The notes: generated from the sequence alone by a model not told the origin. 64,000 nt of DNA from Bacteroidota bacterium (GCA_027491085.1 JAIXWW010000011.1:124001-188000), one strand, 5' to 3'; shown: positions 7,493 through 16,858, counted from the stretch's first letter. Numbers and translations: made by a program.

Positions 7493-9010
7493 ATGAATCA
7501 ACCTCGTAGCATGCAAAATGCTTTAATTTCAGTTTTTTACAAAGATGGTTTAGATGTTTTAGCAAAAGCCTTAAACCAATTAGGTGTTAATATTTACAGT
7601 ACTGGCGGTACTCAAGATTATATTGAGCAATTAGGTATTAAAGTAAATAAAGTAGAAGATTTAACTGATTACCCAAGTATTTTAGGTGGAAGGGTTAAAA
7701 CTTTACATCCAAAAGTGTTTGGTGGAATTTTAGCACGCAGAGCCAATGAGCAAGACCAAAAAGAAATGGCTGAGTTTAATATGCCGTATTTTGATTTGGT
7801 AGTAGTTGATTTATATCCATTTGAAGAAACGTTAGCTAGCACTAATGACGAAAGTAAAATTATTGAGAAAATTGATATTGGTGGTGTTTCGTTAATTAGA
7901 GCGGGTGCTAAAAACCATAACGATACTTGCATTATTTGTAACAAAAATGATTATGCACCTTTGGCTGAAACTTTATTGGCTCAAAATGGGGCAACTAGCA
8001 TTGAACAACGCAGAATGTATGCAGCAAAAGCATTTGCCACTACCGCTGCTTACGATACCATTATTCAAAATTATTTCAATCAAACTCAGTTTGCTGCTTT
8101 AAGCACCATGCCCGCACAAGTATTGCGTTATGGCGAAAATCCTCATCAGCAAGGTGTTTTTTATGGCGATTTAAACGGCATGTTTAAACAATTGCATGGT
8201 AAAGAGCTGTCGTACAATAATTTACTTGATGTAGATGCGGCAACACATTTAATTGAAGATTTTGAAGAACCAACTGTTGCAGTAATTAAACATAACAATC
8301 CGTGCGGATTAGCAAGCAGAACAACCATTGCTCAAGCTTGGGCCGATGCTTTGGCAGGCGATCCTGTTTCAGCTTTTGGTGGAGTTATTGTGGCTAACAG
8401 AAATATTGATGTAGAAACGGCTACTGCTATGGATAAAATTTTCTTGGAGGTATTAATTGCCCCAAGTTACGATGAAGCTGCATTGCAAATTTTAAAGAGT
8501 AAAAAGAATAGAATTATACTAGAGAAAAAAGGGACTTTACCAAAAGGTAAAACCATGCGTACGGTGTTAAATGGTCATTTAGAACAAGATAAAGACAGCG
8601 TGATTTTAACGGCAGATAACTTAACTTTGGTTACCGAGCAAGGTGCTGATAATAATGTGATTGCTGATTTGTTGTTTGCTGATAAAATTGTAAAACATGC
8701 TAAATCAAATACCATTGTTTTGGCTAAAAACAAGCAGTTATTAGGAATTGGTTGCGGACAAACTTCACGAGTGGATGCTTTAAAACAAGCTATAGGCAAA
8801 GCCAAAGCTTTTGAATTTGATTTAAACAATTCGGTTATGAGCAGCGATGCATTTTTTCCGTTTCCTGATTGTGTAGAAATAGCTGGAAATGAAGGAATAA
8901 AAACAGTTATTCAGCCAGGTGGATCAGTAAAAGACGATGCCTCGGTTCAATACTGCAACCAACATAAAATAGCCATGTACTTTACAGGTATTCGTCATTT
9001 TAAACACTAG
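7493..9010 (+). CDS. purH: Bifunctional AICAR formyltransferase / IMP cyclohydrolase
   Basis: Catalyses the last two steps of de novo IMP synthesis: formylation of AICAR with 10-formyl-THF, then ring closure. At 505 residues it has the typical length. The N-terminal MGS-like cyclohydrolase domain shows STGGTQDYIE and GGRVKTLHPKVFGGILARR; the C-terminal transformylase has LRYGENPHQ, the catalytic KHNNPCG (about residues 265-271) and DPVSAFGG. The last segment (SDAFFPFPDCVE, GGSVKD, TGIRHFKH) is intact. It is transcribed alone. Its one-carbon donor depends on tetrahydrofolate from folA, which is also in this window though not co-transcribed. Confidence 0.98.
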   Translation: MNQPRSMQNALISVFYKDGLDVLAKALNQLGVNIYSTGGTQDYIEQLGIKVNKVEDLTDYPSILGGRVKTLHPKVFGGILARRANEQDQKEMAEFNMPYFDLVVVDLYPFEETLASTNDESKIIEKIDIGGVSLIRAGAKNHNDTCIICNKNDYAPLAETLLAQNGATSIEQRRMYAAKAFATTAAYDTIIQNYFNQTQFAALSTMPAQVLRYGENPHQQGVFYGDLNGMFKQLHGKELSYNNLLDVDAATHLIEDFEEPTVAVIKHNNPCGLASRTTIAQAWADALAGDPVSAFGGVIVANRNIDVETATAMDKIFLEVLIAPSYDEAALQILKSKKNRIILEKKGTLPKGKTMRTVLNGHLEQDKDSVILTADNLTLVTEQGADNNVIADLLFADKIVKHAKSNTIVLAKNKQLLGIGCGQTSRVDALKQAIGKAKAFEFDLNNSVMSSDAFFPFPDCVEIAGNEGIKTVIQPGGSVKDDASVQYCNQHKIAMYFTGIRHFKH

Positions 9011-9108
9011 GAAAATAGTTAATTGAGTTGATAGGTTATTAGAGATTTTTTGTTCATTTCATTATTATTTCAGTAAAATATTAATAATAAATAATTGCAA
9101 AACAAACA

Positions 9109-9125
9109 TCATTCCGAAGGAATCT
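9109..9125. repeat. Dispersed palindromic repeat (TCATTCCGAAGGAATCT type), copy 1
   Basis: Contains the palindrome attcc-gaa-ggaat. A near-identical element, followed by a similar ttcctt, is at 39994-40010. Both lie in short intergenic spacers. Confidence 0.6.
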
Positions 9126-9158
9126 TCCTTGTTAACAAATACCATTGAACTAACAAAT

Positions 9159-9166
9159 TATTTTTG
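9159..9166 (+). promoter_or_regulatory. Promoter -7 box for ruvX
   Basis: TATTTTTG matches TAnnTTTG and ends 14 bp before the ruvX ATG. A -33 element at standard spacing is not obvious. Confidence 0.5.
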
Positions 9167-9180
9167 AAAATCAAAACATT

Positions 9181-9591
9181 ATGCCAAGATTATTAGCAAT
9201 AGATTACGGAACAAAAAGAGTTGGTTTAGCAGTAACCGACCCTTTGCAAATTATTGCCAGTTCGCTTGGTACAGTGCATAGCAAAGATATAATTCAATAT
9301 TTAAAAGATTACACAGCTAAAGAAGATGTTGGTTGCTTTGTAGTTGGAAAGCCTACTCGTCATAATGGCGATGATACCGATGCTACGCCACATATCGAAA
9401 AATTTATATCTTTGCTTAGTAAAACTTTTCCAAATATTAAAATTGAACGAGCTGATGAACGTTTTACTTCGGTAATAGCTAGGCGTAGTTTAACTGAAAT
9501 GGGTTTGAAAAAGAAAGACAGAGAAAAAAAAGAAAATGTGGATCAAGTAAGCGCAGTTTTAATATTGCAAACTTATATGACCACTTTGTAA
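9181..9591 (+). CDS. ruvX: Putative pre-16S rRNA nuclease / Holliday junction resolvase YqgF
   Basis: RNase H-fold nuclease of 136 residues, the usual length for the family. It is implicated in 16S rRNA 5'-end maturation and was earlier proposed as a Holliday-junction resolvase. Hallmarks: first catalytic Asp7 in AIDYGTKRVGLAVTD, the VVGKPTRHNG loop, the ADERFTSVIA motif with the acidic site, and a C-terminal KKENVDQVSAVLILQTY with the last Asp. It is followed by about 250 bp of repeat-like sequence before def, so these two are probably separate units. Confidence 0.95.
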   Translation: MPRLLAIDYGTKRVGLAVTDPLQIIASSLGTVHSKDIIQYLKDYTAKEDVGCFVVGKPTRHNGDDTDATPHIEKFISLLSKTFPNIKIERADERFTSVIARRSLTEMGLKKKDREKKENVDQVSAVLILQTYMTTL

Positions 9592-9833
9592 ATGCGGAGT
9601 GCGAAGTGTTGAATGCGGAGTAAGTAAAAAGTTTAAGTTAAAAAGTAGTTGGTGAGGACCCCAACCACGGACAGAAAAATAATTTGGCTTTAGCCAATAA
9701 ATAATAACAAGTGCCATTTAATTAATTGCCGGTGACTAAAGTCACCGGAAGCAAAAAAAGAAAAAAATAATAAATAGAGATTCCAAAAACAGAAGTTTTT
9801 ACTTCGAATTTGGCATTTCGCATTTCGAGTTTA
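9592..9833. repeat. Intergenic spacer with degenerate repeats and two perfect hairpins
   Basis: Just after ruvX is a degenerate direct repeat of a tgcggagt/gcgaagtg unit (9592-9622). Then come a ttggc-ttta-gccaa hairpin (9684-9697), a perfect 8-bp hairpin ccggtgac-taaa-gtcaccgg (9729-9748), and a second degenerate tract of catttcg units near 9810-9830. The hairpins have no T run and look like dispersed repeats rather than terminators. Nothing here is likely to be coding. Confidence 0.6.
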
Positions 9834-9840
9834 TAAATAA

Positions 9841-10392
9841 ATGATATTACCAATAGTAGCTTACGGAGATACCGTATTACGTAAAGTAGGCGATAATATT
9901 TCGGCCGATTATGAAGGATTAAAAGACTTAGTAGCCAATATGTGGGAAACCATGTATAGTGCGCAAGGCGTTGGTTTAGCTGCTCCACAAGTAGGTAAAG
10001 CCATCAACCTTTTTATAGTTGATACTTCGGGTTTTGAAGATGAGGATTATCCTGATTTAAAACGTGTATTTATTAATGCTGAAATTATTGAAGAGTGGGG
10101 AGAAGAGTGGGCTTTTGAGGAAGGCTGCTTAAGCATTCCACATATTAGAGAAGATGTGTACCGTTGGAGCGATATTGCCATTAAGTACCAAGATGAAAAT
10201 TTTGAATGGCACGAAGAGGAATTTGACGGAATTGCAGCACGCGTTATTCAACATGAATACGACCATATAAAAGGAAAATTATTTGTTGATTATTTAAGTC
10301 CACTGAAAAAACGTTTATTGAAAAATAAACTAGTAAACATTAGCAAAGGTGGTGCAAATACTAAATATAGAATGCGTATTCCTAAAAAATAA
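9841..10392 (+). CDS. def: Peptide deformylase
   Basis: Removes the formyl group from the initiator methionine of nascent proteins; Fe2+ metalloenzyme acting at the ribosome exit. The 183-residue protein has all three motifs in order: GVGLAAPQVG (43-52), EGCLSIP (94-100, with the Cys metal ligand) and QHEYDH (137-142, with the two His ligands and catalytic Glu). First gene of a rightward cluster with gpsA (11 bp gap) and an ABC exporter (16 bp gap). Confidence 0.98.
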   Translation: MILPIVAYGDTVLRKVGDNISADYEGLKDLVANMWETMYSAQGVGLAAPQVGKAINLFIVDTSGFEDEDYPDLKRVFINAEIIEEWGEEWAFEEGCLSIPHIREDVYRWSDIAIKYQDENFEWHEEEFDGIAARVIQHEYDHIKGKLFVDYLSPLKKRLLKNKLVNISKGGANTKYRMRIPKK

Positions 10393-10403
10393 ATTGATAA
10401 TTA

Positions 10404-11429
10404 ATGGAACAAAATTTACCTAAAAATGTAGCTGTAATTGGCGGTGGAAGTTGGGCTACTGCTATCGTAAAAATGCTTATAGAGCATAAGGAATTACCTG
10501 AGCCAACTTTAAATAAGTTGCAATGGTGGGTTCGTTCTGAAGAAAAAGCAAATTTTATTAAAGAAAAGCACTACAATCCTGATTATTTAAGTACAGTTGA
10601 AATTCATCCGCAATCAATTGAGGTGAGTAGTAATTTAAAAGAAATAATTAAAACCAGCGATTTATTGGTAATTGCTATTCCTTCGGCATTTTTATTAAAT
10701 AGTTTAGAAGGAATTACAGCTGATGATTTAAAAGGTAAAACAATTGTATCGGCAGTAAAAGGTTTGGTGCCTCATACCAAACAAATTGTAGGCGATTTCT
10801 TTGTAAATGATTTTCAAATTTCTGAAGACCAAATTGTGGTTATTTCAGGTCCTTGTCATGCCGAGGAAGTAGCTTCTGAAAAGTTATCATACTTAACCAT
10901 TGCGAGCTCAAATCAAACTATGGCAAGGCATTTTGCTAGTATGGTGGCTAATAAAAATATAAGAACCGTAATTTCGAAAGATGTACGTGGAACTGAATAT
11001 GGTGCTGTTCTAAAAAATATTTATGCAGTTGCAGCAGGAATGTGTCATGGCTTAGGTTATGGCGATAATTTTCAAGCAGTATTAATGAGCAATGCCATTA
11101 GAGAAATGAAACGCTTTTTACGCACTATAACTGATGCTGATAGAAAAATAAATCACTCAGCATACCTTGGCGATTTATTGGTAACAGGTTATTCGCAACA
11201 CAGCCGTAACCGTACTTTTGGAAACATGATTGGCAAAGGTTATTCAGTTAAATCGGCACAATTGGAAATGAAAATGATTGCCGAAGGCTATTATGCCACT
11301 AAAACTGTTTATGAACTGAACCAAACCATGAACATAAAAATGCCTATAATGGATGCCATGTATAATATTATTTACCGCAACCTGCCGGCAAAATTTGAAA
11401 TAGAAAAACTAAGCGAAAAATTAGTATAG
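10404..11429 (+). CDS. gpsA: Glycerol-3-phosphate dehydrogenase [NAD(P)+]
   Basis: Makes sn-glycerol-3-phosphate from dihydroxyacetone phosphate, the backbone for phospholipid synthesis. 341 residues. The Rossmann NAD(P) site is GGGSWAT (13-19), the catalytic-lysine region VSAVKGLVP is present, followed by SGPCHAEEVA and GTEYGAVLKNIYAVAAGMCHGLGYGDN, the substrate-binding helix typical of GpsA. It probably shares a transcript with def and the ABC exporter; phospholipid synthesis is continued by cdsA about 6 kb away on the other strand. Confidence 0.97.
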   Translation: MEQNLPKNVAVIGGGSWATAIVKMLIEHKELPEPTLNKLQWWVRSEEKANFIKEKHYNPDYLSTVEIHPQSIEVSSNLKEIIKTSDLLVIAIPSAFLLNSLEGITADDLKGKTIVSAVKGLVPHTKQIVGDFFVNDFQISEDQIVVISGPCHAEEVASEKLSYLTIASSNQTMARHFASMVANKNIRTVISKDVRGTEYGAVLKNIYAVAAGMCHGLGYGDNFQAVLMSNAIREMKRFLRTITDADRKINHSAYLGDLLVTGYSQHSRNRTFGNMIGKGYSVKSAQLEMKMIAEGYYATKTVYELNQTMNIKMPIMDAMYNIIYRNLPAKFEIEKLSEKLV

Positions 11430-11445
11430 AATTTTATAAAACTAA

Positions 11446-13200
11446 ATGCAAAAAAGTAAACCAAGCGCGTTTGAAAGCAATATTTTAAAACGACTTTTTA
11501 AGTTATCAGGTCCTCATGCTAAATTGTTTTGGTTTACCTTTTTATTTACCATTCTTTTTGCGCTATTATCTACCATTAGGCCATATATTATTCAATACAT
11601 CATTGATAATTTTATTCCTAAAGGCGATTTTAAAAACATTTATTTATACTCTGCCATTGTATTTGGCATGCTCATTTTATCAACTGTTTTTCAGTTGTTA
11701 TCAAGTTATTTAGGTGCCCTTTTAGGGCAATTAATTATTAAAGATTTAAGAGCAAAAGTATTTTCTCATTTAAGCAAACTACGTTTAAAGTTCTTTGACA
11801 ATACACCTGTTGGAACCTTGGTTACTCGCTGCATTAGCGATATTGAAACCATTACCGAAGTATTTAGTGAAGGCTTTATTAGCATTATGGGCGATTTGCT
11901 CCAAATAATATTTATTCTTGGCTTGATGTTTTTTGCCAGTTGGAAACTTACCTTAGTTAGTCTTTCGGTTTTGCCTTTTTTATTGGTTGCTGCTTATTGG
12001 TTTAAGGAAAGTGTTAGGGTATCGTTTGAGGAAGTTCGAAATAAAGTTTCTGAGTTAAATACCTTTGTGCAAGAACATTTAATTGGCATGCAAATAGTTC
12101 AAATTTTTAACAAGCAAGATGAAGAGTTAGAAAAATTTAAAGCCATCAATAAAGACCATAGAGATGCCAATATCAGAGGTGTTTTTTATTACTCAGTTTT
12201 TTTTCCTATTGTAGAAATTATTTCGAGTATTGCCATTGGTTTAGTAGTTTGGTATGGAGCTAAAGAAACCATTAATGGTGAAGCGTCTGCTGGGGTTATT
12301 GTGGCATTTATTATGTACATATCAATGATTTTTAGGCCAATCCGTCAAATAGCAGATAAGTTCAATACGTTGCAAATGGGTATGGTGGCTAGTAAACGTA
12401 TTTTTGCTTTGGTTGATGATGAAACTTATATTGAACCAACCGGAAATATTCCATTTGAAACACTAAAAAGCGAAATTGAATTTAAAAATATAGGCTTTGC
12501 TTATATTGATGAAGATTATGTTTTAAAAGACATTTCGTTTAACTTAACTAAAGGTAAAAACATGGCTTTAGTTGGAGCAACAGGAGCTGGAAAATCATCA
12601 ATTATTAATTTACTAAGCAGGTTTTACGATTACCAAAAAGGACAAATTTTAATAGATGGCGTAGAGCTGAAACAATACAAAACAGATACTTTACGCAAGC
12701 ATATTGCAGTGGTTTTGCAAGATGTATTTTTATTCAGCGGTTCCATTTATGATAATATAACCCTTTACAATAAAGAAATAACCATGGAGCAAGTAATTGC
12801 TACTTCAAAACTATTAGGTGCTCACGAGTTTATCAATAGGTTGCCAAACGGTTATAATCAATCGGTACAGGAACGTGGTTTAACTTTAAGTATGGGACAA
12901 AGGCAATTGATCTCTTTTGTAAGAGCCATGGTGGTTAATCCAACAGTTTTGGTTTTAGATGAAGCAACCTCTAGCATTGACCAAGAAACAGAAGATATTA
13001 TTCAGTATGCCATTGCTAAAATGATGGAAGGCCGCACCAGTATTGTAATTGCACATAGGCTTTCAACCATTCAAAAAGCCAATGAAATTTTAGTTTTAGA
13101 CAAAGGCGAAATAAAAGAACGCGGCACCCACGAAAGTTTACTGCAAATAAAAGACGGTTTTTATACTAGCCTTTACGAAACACAGTTTAATAAAAAGTAG
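11446..13200 (+). CDS. MsbA-like ABC exporter (fused membrane and ATPase domains)
   Basis: A half-transporter of 584 residues that would homodimerise in the inner membrane and export a lipid, drug or peptide. The N-terminal ~320 residues hold six membrane helices of the ABC_membrane type. The ATPase has Walker A GATGAGKSS (377-385), the Q-loop VLQDVFLFSG, signature LSMGQ (481-485), Walker B VLVLDE (501-506) and the H-loop AHRLSTI. It follows gpsA by 16 bp. Lipid A/phospholipid flipping is suggested by similarity to MsbA and by its lipid-synthesis neighbour, but the substrate cannot be determined from sequence. Confidence 0.92.
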   Translation: MQKSKPSAFESNILKRLFKLSGPHAKLFWFTFLFTILFALLSTIRPYIIQYIIDNFIPKGDFKNIYLYSAIVFGMLILSTVFQLLSSYLGALLGQLIIKDLRAKVFSHLSKLRLKFFDNTPVGTLVTRCISDIETITEVFSEGFISIMGDLLQIIFILGLMFFASWKLTLVSLSVLPFLLVAAYWFKESVRVSFEEVRNKVSELNTFVQEHLIGMQIVQIFNKQDEELEKFKAINKDHRDANIRGVFYYSVFFPIVEIISSIAIGLVVWYGAKETINGEASAGVIVAFIMYISMIFRPIRQIADKFNTLQMGMVASKRIFALVDDETYIEPTGNIPFETLKSEIEFKNIGFAYIDEDYVLKDISFNLTKGKNMALVGATGAGKSSIINLLSRFYDYQKGQILIDGVELKQYKTDTLRKHIAVVLQDVFLFSGSIYDNITLYNKEITMEQVIATSKLLGAHEFINRLPNGYNQSVQERGLTLSMGQRQLISFVRAMVVNPTVLVLDEATSSIDQETEDIIQYAIAKMMEGRTSIVIAHRLSTIQKANEILVLDKGEIKERGTHESLLQIKDGFYTSLYETQFNKK

Positions 13201-13207
13201 AAAAATG

Positions 13208-13597
13208 TTATGGCTTTGGCCTGTTGAATTTTGGATAAAAACTTACATATTCAATTAAAATAGTATCTCCCAATTTACAGGTAGATTCATTGGAGTTGCC
13301 TTTATAAATGGTTCCTTCTACTTCAAAACTATATGAATATGAAAACTCTTTAGATACTGGACTATTGCCATAATAATTTTTTTCATTAATAATGATGGCT
13401 TTACAAGGAATTGAATTGTTAGCTAAAAAGTAATTTTTAAAATTCCTGTAACCTATTTCATAAATCCAGAAACAAACTATACCAAAAATAAATATTAAGA
13501 CAAAATATTTTCTAAGTAAAAATAATAAGGATATTGGTTTTAAAAAACGGTTAAACTTCATTTTGGTATTTAATTTAATGAAAAAAATATTTATCAA
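13208..13597 (-). CDS. Hypothetical membrane protein with DUF3592-like C-terminal part
   Basis: A 129-residue protein with one strong transmembrane helix (about residues 30-48, FVLIFIFGIVCFWIYEI) and a small extracytoplasmic domain. The ending LGDTILIEYVSFYPKFNRP resembles the DUF3592 pattern (a glycine-aspartate turn, then beta strand, Y and P-x-N), but this is a weak match. Met13 (13561) is an equally good start. It converges with the ABC exporter, only 7 bp apart. Function unknown. Confidence 0.6.
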   Translation of the reverse strand: MINIFFIKLNTKMKFNRFLKPISLLFLLRKYFVLIFIFGIVCFWIYEIGYRNFKNYFLANNSIPCKAIIINEKNYYGNSPVSKEFSYSYSFEVEGTIYKGNSNESTCKLGDTILIEYVSFYPKFNRPKP

Positions 13598-13653
13598 TTC
13601 TAAGAAATTTTCTAAAATAAACTTAAAAGAATCTAACTAGTACTTTTTATATT

Positions 13654-13917
13654 CAACTCCTTAGGAGTTGTTTTTACTCTATTTTATTCTCCCTGCATTG
13701 CATGAAGGGCTATTCAAATTCAACTCCTCCGGAGTTATTGTTTTTGTTAAAATCGATAATATAACAAGCTGCCTTTTTAAAAAATATCTTACTTCAATAA
13801 TAACAGTAATAAATAAATTCATTTTTACAGCAACTCCGAAGGAGTTGAATGTTAATAGCACCGAGTGCAACTCGGTGATTAATTAATGAAGGACACACAG
13901 CAACTCCGTAGGAGTTG
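13654..13917. repeat. Cluster of short palindromes (CAACTCC-NNN-GGAGTTG) in an empty spacer
   Basis: Four copies of a 15-17 bp palindrome lie at 13654-13670, 13722-13736, 13831-13847 and 13901-13917; arms caactcc/ggagttg are constant and the three central bases vary (tta, tcc, gaa, gta). Between the last two is a different hairpin, caccgagt-gca-actcggtg (13859-13877). The remainder of 13598-14042 is AT-rich and shows no gene. Irregular spacing and symmetric units argue against CRISPR; they resemble REP-like dispersed palindromes. Confidence 0.75.
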
Positions 13918-14042
13918 AATAACAGAATAATGATAGTGTAAATCCAAACCTATATTTTCAATCTACCCTATTAATTAAATAAATATAAAGTTTGGTGAGC
14001 AATTTTGGATAAATTACAAGTAAAGTAGAACTGCTTTTTTAA

Positions 14043-14990
14043 TTATTTGCCTAAGTAATACTTTAACCCAGCAGAATAGTTTAGCCTGAATAAATCATAA
14101 CCATTTCCATCTAATGTTAAGGTAGCTTTGGTCCCGCTTTTATTACTATCTATTTCTTTAATAAACCCAGCTTCAAACAATAAACCTAAACCCACTGCAA
14201 GATTTTTATGAAATCTGAAATCATAATTAAAACCACCAAAAGGTGAATAAGTATTACTAGTGTAAACCGTATAAAAATTGGTAGCATATAACTCCTCTTT
14301 ATAAAATGTTTTATTTAAACCTAAGATAATAAAAAGGTTATTGTATGCTCTTTTTGACTGAAATAAATACATCCCTTTAATTCCTAAACTACTAATTTGG
14401 TTACTTGCATCATATTGTTGAATTGGGGCATTTGGTAGGCCTACAATTTTATAGTTTTTAACTTCGTTAGTTAAATTACTTACAATAACACCTAAAAACA
14501 GGTTCTTATCCCTATTTATTGATAAGGAGAATTCTAGTTGGTATCCTTGTAGTTCAGTAAACTGTAATTTATCTTTTTCTACAACTTTAGTTTTGCCATT
14601 ATAAATTAGCAAAGAAGGCTCCCTTACCCTTGCTGAGTATAGGTAGTCAAGTGATATTCTATTATTATTATCCTTAAAGAAAGTTTTTTCTTTTAATTTT
14701 TGAAAGTAATTGGTGTTTTGATTATTAATGATAGAATCAACTTTGTTTTGAGATTTAACTATATAAAAATTGGGCACTATTTTTAAAAAGCTATTCATAT
14801 TTAATTTTTCAGCTTTTTTAATTCCTCCTTTAAAATAAATATATTCTATACTATCATTTTGTTTGATTTCAATAATTTTACATTGAATACTGTCATTACT
14901 TGTTGTTAATAATAAATCCTGTGCAGAGGTTCTGGTTGCTATTAATGATAGCACAATAAAAACAAGTTTTGGAATAGTATTTAAGTTCAT
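14043..14990 (-). CDS. Secreted outer-membrane beta-barrel-like protein
   Basis: A 315-residue exported protein of unknown function. An N-terminal signal peptide ends in ATRTSAQ. The first ~70 mature residues have the pattern DSIQCKIIEIKQNDSIEYIYFK, often seen as a small N-domain in Bacteroidota surface proteins. The rest alternates polar and hydrophobic/aromatic residues in strand-length blocks and ends in LNYSAGLKYYLGK, as outer-membrane barrels do. It stands alone, between the palindrome cluster and the serine hydrolase. Barrel assignment is from composition only. Confidence 0.65.
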   Translation of the reverse strand: MNLNTIPKLVFIVLSLIATRTSAQDLLLTTSNDSIQCKIIEIKQNDSIEYIYFKGGIKKAEKLNMNSFLKIVPNFYIVKSQNKVDSIINNQNTNYFQKLKEKTFFKDNNNRISLDYLYSARVREPSLLIYNGKTKVVEKDKLQFTELQGYQLEFSLSINRDKNLFLGVIVSNLTNEVKNYKIVGLPNAPIQQYDASNQISSLGIKGMYLFQSKRAYNNLFIILGLNKTFYKEELYATNFYTVYTSNTYSPFGGFNYDFRFHKNLAVGLGLLFEAGFIKEIDSNKSGTKATLTLDGNGYDLFRLNYSAGLKYYLGK

Positions 14991-15166
14991 CTAGGCAATT
15001 ATAATTAATTTTTCACATTAATTAAACTACTCATGGTTAATTTTATAACAAATTCAAAGGAGTTGACAACATAAAATTATACTCTTAATTCAAACCAATA
15101 TTTTCTAAACTACCATATTTCCCAAATAATTTTATATTCGTAATCTTACAAAACAGATATTAAAAT

Positions 15167-16324
15167 ATGAAATTCATCAAATGGTTTTTTATAGTTATAA
15201 TTAGCTTATTGGTTATTGGCGAAGCTGCCATATTAATTAGTGGCAAAACATTTTTAAACCGTGTTTTTGCCATGACTATTTTTAGTGGTAAAATGAGTCC
15301 TGATATTGATGAACTTCATTTATTTCTTTACCGAGAAATGGCTGCTACCAAACCACAACCTTGGACTGTTTCGGTAAATTACAACAAGGCAAAAATTGAT
15401 GTTAGCCTCATGCAAAAAATGGAATCGTTTAAAACAACTTCATTTTTGGTGATAAAAAACGATTCGATTATTTACGAAAATTATTGGGAGCAGTATAACG
15501 ATAAAAGTGTGACCAACTCGTTCAGTATGGCTAAAAGCTTTACTGCTGCTTTAATAGGTATTGCCATTAAACAAGGTTTGATAAAAAGTGTAGATGAACC
15601 CGTTGGCAATTACATTGATAGTTACAAAGAAGGTAACAAAGCTAAAATTACCATCAAACATTTGCTTACTATGAGCAGCGGAATTGATTTTGATGAAACG
15701 TATTCAAGTCCGTGGGCATGGCCAAGTGAGGCTTATTATGGAAACGATGTAAATGCCTTAACTTTAAAAGCAGGTGTTAAGGAAGCGCCCGGTATTACTT
15801 GGAAATACAAAGGAGGTGATACGCAATTGCTTGGAATAATTTTGAAAAAAGTTTTGGGTAATAAAACTGTTTCTCAGTTTGCGGCTGAAAATTTATGGCA
15901 AAAAATGGGCGCAGAACAACCTGCTTTTTGGAGTTTAGATAAAGCAGATGGTATGGAAAAAGTAAGTTGCTGTTGGTATGCCACAGCCCGCGATTTTGCG
16001 CGTTTTGCTAAACTTTACATGAACAAAGGTAATTGGAATGGTGAGCAAATATTAGATTCTTCATACATTCAAGGATCAATTCAATTGGCTAATTTAAAAG
16101 ATATTGATGGCAAGCCAAACGATAAATATGGCTACCAATGGTGGGTTATGAAACACAAAGGCCACGATATATTTTATTGCAGAGGAATTAGGGGGCAATA
16201 CATTTTTGCAGTGCCTGATAACAATTTAATTGTGGTTCGAACTGGTCATAAACGTGCTACTAAAAAAGGAGATGAATTACCTGATGATATTTTTGTGTAT
16301 TTAGATATTGCTTTAGCCTTATAA
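15167..16324 (+). CDS. Serine hydrolase, beta-lactamase/NylB-type
   Basis: A penicillin-recognising-fold hydrolase of 385 residues with an N-terminal membrane or signal segment (residues 5-25). Nucleophile motif SMAK puts Ser120 and Lys123 in the active site; Tyr214 in KYKGGDTQLLG is the expected catalytic tyrosine. The segment CCWYATARDFARFAKLYMN and the layout around it resemble 6-aminohexanoate-dimer hydrolases and EstB-type esterases rather than true class C beta-lactamases. Substrate unknown. The gamma-carbonic-anhydrase-like gene begins 6 bp after the stop, so they are probably co-transcribed. Confidence 0.88.
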   Translation: MKFIKWFFIVIISLLVIGEAAILISGKTFLNRVFAMTIFSGKMSPDIDELHLFLYREMAATKPQPWTVSVNYNKAKIDVSLMQKMESFKTTSFLVIKNDSIIYENYWEQYNDKSVTNSFSMAKSFTAALIGIAIKQGLIKSVDEPVGNYIDSYKEGNKAKITIKHLLTMSSGIDFDETYSSPWAWPSEAYYGNDVNALTLKAGVKEAPGITWKYKGGDTQLLGIILKKVLGNKTVSQFAAENLWQKMGAEQPAFWSLDKADGMEKVSCCWYATARDFARFAKLYMNKGNWNGEQILDSSYIQGSIQLANLKDIDGKPNDKYGYQWWVMKHKGHDIFYCRGIRGQYIFAVPDNNLIVVRTGHKRATKKGDELPDDIFVYLDIALAL

Positions 16325-16330
16325 AATAAA

Positions 16331-16858
16331 ATGTTTGATAAAGAAAAAATGAAACTTACTTTAACCAAGCCGATTGTTAAAGGTAATGAAGTATTTATAG
16401 CACCAACTGCTACAGTTATAGGCAATGTAAATTTAGGCAACGAGGTTTCCATTTGGTTTGGTGCCGTTTTACGTGCCGATGGAGATGAAATAATTATTGG
16501 TGATAGAAGTAATATTCAAGACAATGCAGTGGTGCATGTTGATCCCAGTTGCCCAACTCATATCGGACATGATTGTATTATTGGTCATTCGGCTATAGTG
16601 CATGGCGCTAAAATTGGAAATCATGTTTTAATTGGAATGCATTCTACCATTTTAAACAATGCAGTTATTGGCGATTTTAGCATCATTGGAGCAAATGCTT
16701 TGGTAACTGATGGTACTCAAATTCCACCCTATTCGTTGGTATTGGGTTCACCTGCAAAAGTGGTTAAACAAATTACACCTGAGCAAGTAGAAAAGATAAA
16801 ACGTAATGCCCAAAGCTATGTGGATTTAAGCAAAGCGTATTTGGAGGTTCTTATTTAA
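16331..16858 (+). CDS. Gamma-carbonic anhydrase-family protein (left-handed beta-helix)
   Basis: A 175-residue hexapeptide-repeat protein that trimerises through a left-handed parallel beta-helix. Repeats run from about residue 20 to 130 and contain the histidines expected to bind metal between subunits (VVHVD, GHDCIIGHSAIVHG). The C-terminal PPYSLVLGSPAKVVKQ and a helix follow, as in the YrdA/PaaY group. Whether it is an active carbonic anhydrase is not shown by sequence. Met7 is an alternative start. Its stop overlaps the convergent CPBP protease gene by 8 bp. Confidence 0.9.
   Translation: MFDKEKMKLTLTKPIVKGNEVFIAPTATVIGNVNLGNEVSIWFGAVLRADGDEIIIGDRSNIQDNAVVHVDPSCPTHIGHDCIIGHSAIVHGAKIGNHVLIGMHSTILNNAVIGDFSIIGANALVTDGTQIPPYSLVLGSPAKVVKQITPEQVEKIKRNAQSYVDLSKAYLEVLI

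Noticed and set aside
9722..9988. An 88-codon minus-strand frame across the def start
   Set aside because: It overlaps the certain def gene and a repeat-filled spacer, and has no recognisable domain.
13654..13917. CRISPR array
   Set aside because: Units are only 15-17 bp, are palindromes, and have irregular spacing; no cas genes are in the window.
16851..16858. Sequencing error at the overlapping ends of the gamma-CA and CPBP genes
   Set aside because: An 8-bp tail-to-tail overlap is common, and both proteins end as expected for their families.
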